NCBI GenBank assembly: GCA_024643945.1
Contig: JAHELX010000248.1
Coordinates: 1-8,406, forward strand
Direction: 5' to 3'
From: Anaerolineales bacterium
GTDB taxonomy: Bacteria > Chloroflexota > Anaerolineae > 4572-78 > NAK82
DNA length: 8,406 nt
Positions 6,888 to 8,406 of the stretch are shown piece by piece (position 1 is the stretch's first letter; every line of letters starts with the position of its first letter). Position numbers and translations under genes: made by a program. The notes under the pieces are model-generated. The model was given only the letters and a program-made list of their open reading frames with translations. It was not told the DNA's origin and did not search any database.

Positions 6888-7685
6888 CTAGGCTCCCACT
6901 GCGGAAAAGCGCTTCAAGCCCGCACGCCATACGACCTGGAAAAGCGCCAGGGCGACCCCGAACCAGACCACGCCCATGGCAAAGTCGCGCACGATGACCT
7001 CGGGAGGGAGCTTGTTCAGGATGAGCTGGATCGGGAAGTATTTGAGCAACTGAAACGGCAAAAACTGGGCGATGCGCTGGATGAGGGGCGGCATCAGGTC
7101 GAGCGGTACAAACTGGCCGGCGAAGAGGACCACGATGGCCCAGTAGAACTCGGCCAGGGCGTAGACGCGCGTCGTCCAGAAGGCTACACAGGTGAGCGTC
7201 GCGCCCAGGAGAAAGCTGATCCCGAAGCCGAGGGCAACGGCCGGGACCGCCAGCAGCAGCGACAGCGGCGTGACCGCGCTAAAATCCGGCCGGACCAGAA
7301 GGCACAGGACGAGCCAGACCGGGATCAGCACCATCACGGTCAGCGCCTTGAAGGCCAGGTTGTTCACCAGAGTGCTGGTCAGGATGGGGTGGATCGGTTT
7401 GAGCAGCTCGCTCGCCAGCGTGCCGTCCTGGATTTTGTAGGCCAGGAGGTGGATGGTGATGTCGCTGGTCAGGGTATCTACGATTAAAAGCGTCAGGTAG
7501 TAGGTAATAAAGTCGTTGGCCGTCAGGCCGTTCACGTCCCCCTGGCTGTTGGCCACGGTGGTCCACACGGCCAGGTAGACGACCGGCGAGACCAGCCAGT
7601 ACAACAGGTACATCAGTAGGTTGGCGCGATACTGCCACTGCTCGGCCCAATTCACCTGCCACAAACGCCGGTAGATTTGCATCAT
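6888..7685 (-). CDS. ABC-2 family exporter permease, first subunit (265 aa, COG4587-like)
   Basis: A membrane subunit related to the following permease but distinct from it. It opens with MMQIYRRLWQVNWAEQWQYRANLL and has about six hydrophobic segments. IQDGTLASELLKPIHP occupies the place of the partner's MRDGSLDYTLLLPV, and the end VWRAGLKRFSAVGA mirrors the partner's end. I chose the ATG at 7685 because GGAG lies seven bases upstream and the length then fits the family. The frame extends 16 codons further to a TTG at 7733 overlapping the ATPase gene, but that start has no ribosome binding site and the extra residues look unrelated to the family. The gap from the ATPase stop is 37 bp, and the stop is six bp before the next permease, so this is one operon. 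A second ATG directly follows (7682). Confidence 0.9.
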   Translation of the reverse strand: MMQIYRRLWQVNWAEQWQYRANLLMYLLYWLVSPVVYLAVWTTVANSQGDVNGLTANDFITYYLTLLIVDTLTSDITIHLLAYKIQDGTLASELLKPIHPILTSTLVNNLAFKALTVMVLIPVWLVLCLLVRPDFSAVTPLSLLLAVPAVALGFGISFLLGATLTCVAFWTTRVYALAEFYWAIVVLFAGQFVPLDLMPPLIQRIAQFLPFQLLKYFPIQLILNKLPPEVIVRDFAMGVVWFGVALALFQVVWRAGLKRFSAVGA

Positions 7686-7692
7686 ACGCTTT

Positions 7693-7696
7693 CTCC
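7693..7696 (-). promoter_or_regulatory. Ribosome binding site deciding the start of the first permease
   Basis: The minus strand reads CTGGAG, then seven bases, then ATGATG. It supports the ATG at 7685 over the upstream TTG at 7733, which has only CGAGCGGGCGT before it. Confidence 0.6.
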
Positions 7697-7722
7697 AGGT
7701 AACAGGATGCCCAAGCCGGGGG

Positions 7723-8406
7723 CTATTCGTCAAACGCCCGCTCGATCACGCCCTCGATGGGAGGATCCTGGATGGTCAGGTCCTGCACGGGCAGGTCGGA
7801 AAGCAGGCGGGCGGTAATGGCCGCCACCTCGCCGGCCTGGACCTGGATGAGTTGTTTGCCGTGCTGGTTCCCGTTGGGCATCAGCGTGCCGTAACGGCTC
7901 AGGTCGGCGAGAACGTCGTCGCACAGCGCCACGCCGATGAGTTTGACCGGCGCGATCCGCCGCGACAGTTCGGCGATGCCGCCGTCGTATTTGAGCTGGC
8001 CGTGATGAATCATGATAATCCGCTCGCAGAGCGCGGTGACGTCGGCCATGTAGTGGCTGGTCAGCAGGATCGTCGCCCCGGTGCGCTGGTTATAGTCCCG
8101 CAGAAAGGTGCGGATGCGTGCCTGGGACGTGATGTCCAGGCCGATGGTTGGCTCGTCCAGGAAGAGCACCTGCGGGCGGTGCAGCAGGCCGGCCGCCAGC
8201 TCGCATTTCATGCGCTCGCCGAGCGAGAGATTACGCACCGGCTTGCGCATGATCGGGGCCAGCTCGAGCAGCTCGTTGAGCTCGTCCAGGGTGCGTTGGT
8301 ACTCGGCGTCGCCCAGGCGGTAAATAGCCTGGTTGAGCAAAAACGAGTCGGCGGCCGGGATGTCCCACGAGAGGCGGTTGCGCTGCCCCATCACCAGGGT
8401 AATGGA
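7723..8406 (-). CDS. ABC exporter ATP-binding subunit, 5' end outside window (COG4586-like)
   Basis: The cytoplasmic ATPase of the exporter. The frame is open to the last base of the window, so the gene's start, including the Walker A loop, lies outside; 227 residues are present. Visible: Q-loop glutamine in VMGQRNRLSWD (codon 8383-8385), an ABC signature in the variant form LSLGE (8215-8229) followed by RMKCELAAGLLHRP, Walker B with catalytic Glu in VLFLDEP (8149-8169), D-loop GLD, and H-loop His in LLTSH (8053-8055). An accessory C-terminal domain of about 80 residues follows. GQRNRLSWDIPAADSF and LSLGERM are typical of the COG4586 group, the usual partner of COG4587 and COG3694 permeases, as found here. 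All catalytic residues within view are intact, so the exporter is probably active. It ends at a TAG, 37 bp before the preferred start of the first permease. Confidence 0.93.
   Translation of the reverse strand, partial: SITLVMGQRNRLSWDIPAADSFLLNQAIYRLGDAEYQRTLDELNELLELAPIMRKPVRNLSLGERMKCELAAGLLHRPQVLFLDEPTIGLDITSQARIRTFLRDYNQRTGATILLTSHYMADVTALCERIIMIHHGQLKYDGGIAELSRRIAPVKLIGVALCDDVLADLSRYGTLMPNGNQHGKQLIQVQAGEVAAITARLLSDLPVQDLTIQDPPIEGVIERAFDE

Noticed and set aside
7686..7733. TTG start giving the first permease 16 more residues
   Set aside because: It has no Shine-Dalgarno and overlaps the ATPase gene, while GGAG plus ATG at 7685 gives the normal family length.
1..8406. Search for a novel defence, mobile or RNA-based system
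   Set aside because: I saw no integrase, transposase, CRISPR repeats, toxin-antitoxin pair, tRNA or structured RNA. Every stretch over 300 bp is covered by an assigned gene or remnant.

Overview
The window is GC-rich and gene-dense and carries no RNA gene, CRISPR array or insertion sequence that I can see. It most resembles a Chloroflexota chromosome (Anaerolineae-like). The main reason is a secreted DUF11-repeat protein ending in VYLPIIQKNG, a 'YLP' tail I know from many secreted Chloroflexota proteins. A bacterial RqcH/NFACT gene and a COG4586/4587/3694-type ABC exporter fit this but do not prove it. The taxon is an inference.

Layout, left to right. (1) 1-1533, + strand: the 3' part of an RqcH (NFACT) ribosome quality-control gene whose start lies before the window. 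(2) 1573-2645, - strand: a two-gene unit, a class I SAM-dependent methyltransferase followed by a 90-residue, highly charged protein of unknown function. It converges on rqcH. (3) 2646-2850: a 205-bp divergent intergenic region with a candidate promoter for each direction; the rightward one is a consensus extended -10. (4) 2851-5751, + strand: a 966-residue exported protein with a signal peptide, seven DUF11-like beta-sandwich repeats and the YLP tail. (5) 5758-6081, - strand: the C-terminal half of a putative glycolipid-binding (DUF1089) protein with no N-terminal half and no credible start, so a gene remnant. (6) 6099-8406, - strand: an ABC-2 exporter operon reading ATPase (cut by the window edge), permease, permease, and running toward the remnant.

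The genes do not form one obvious pathway. The ABC trio is a self-contained exporter of unknown substrate. The DUF11 protein is a surface or secreted protein with its own promoter. The methyltransferase and small protein probably share an mRNA. RqcH is a housekeeping translation-rescue factor. I see no defence, biosynthetic or mobile system. The points most worth following are the YLP tail, the ordered subtypes of the DUF11 repeats, the small charged protein, and the glycolipid-binding remnant against the exporter operon.
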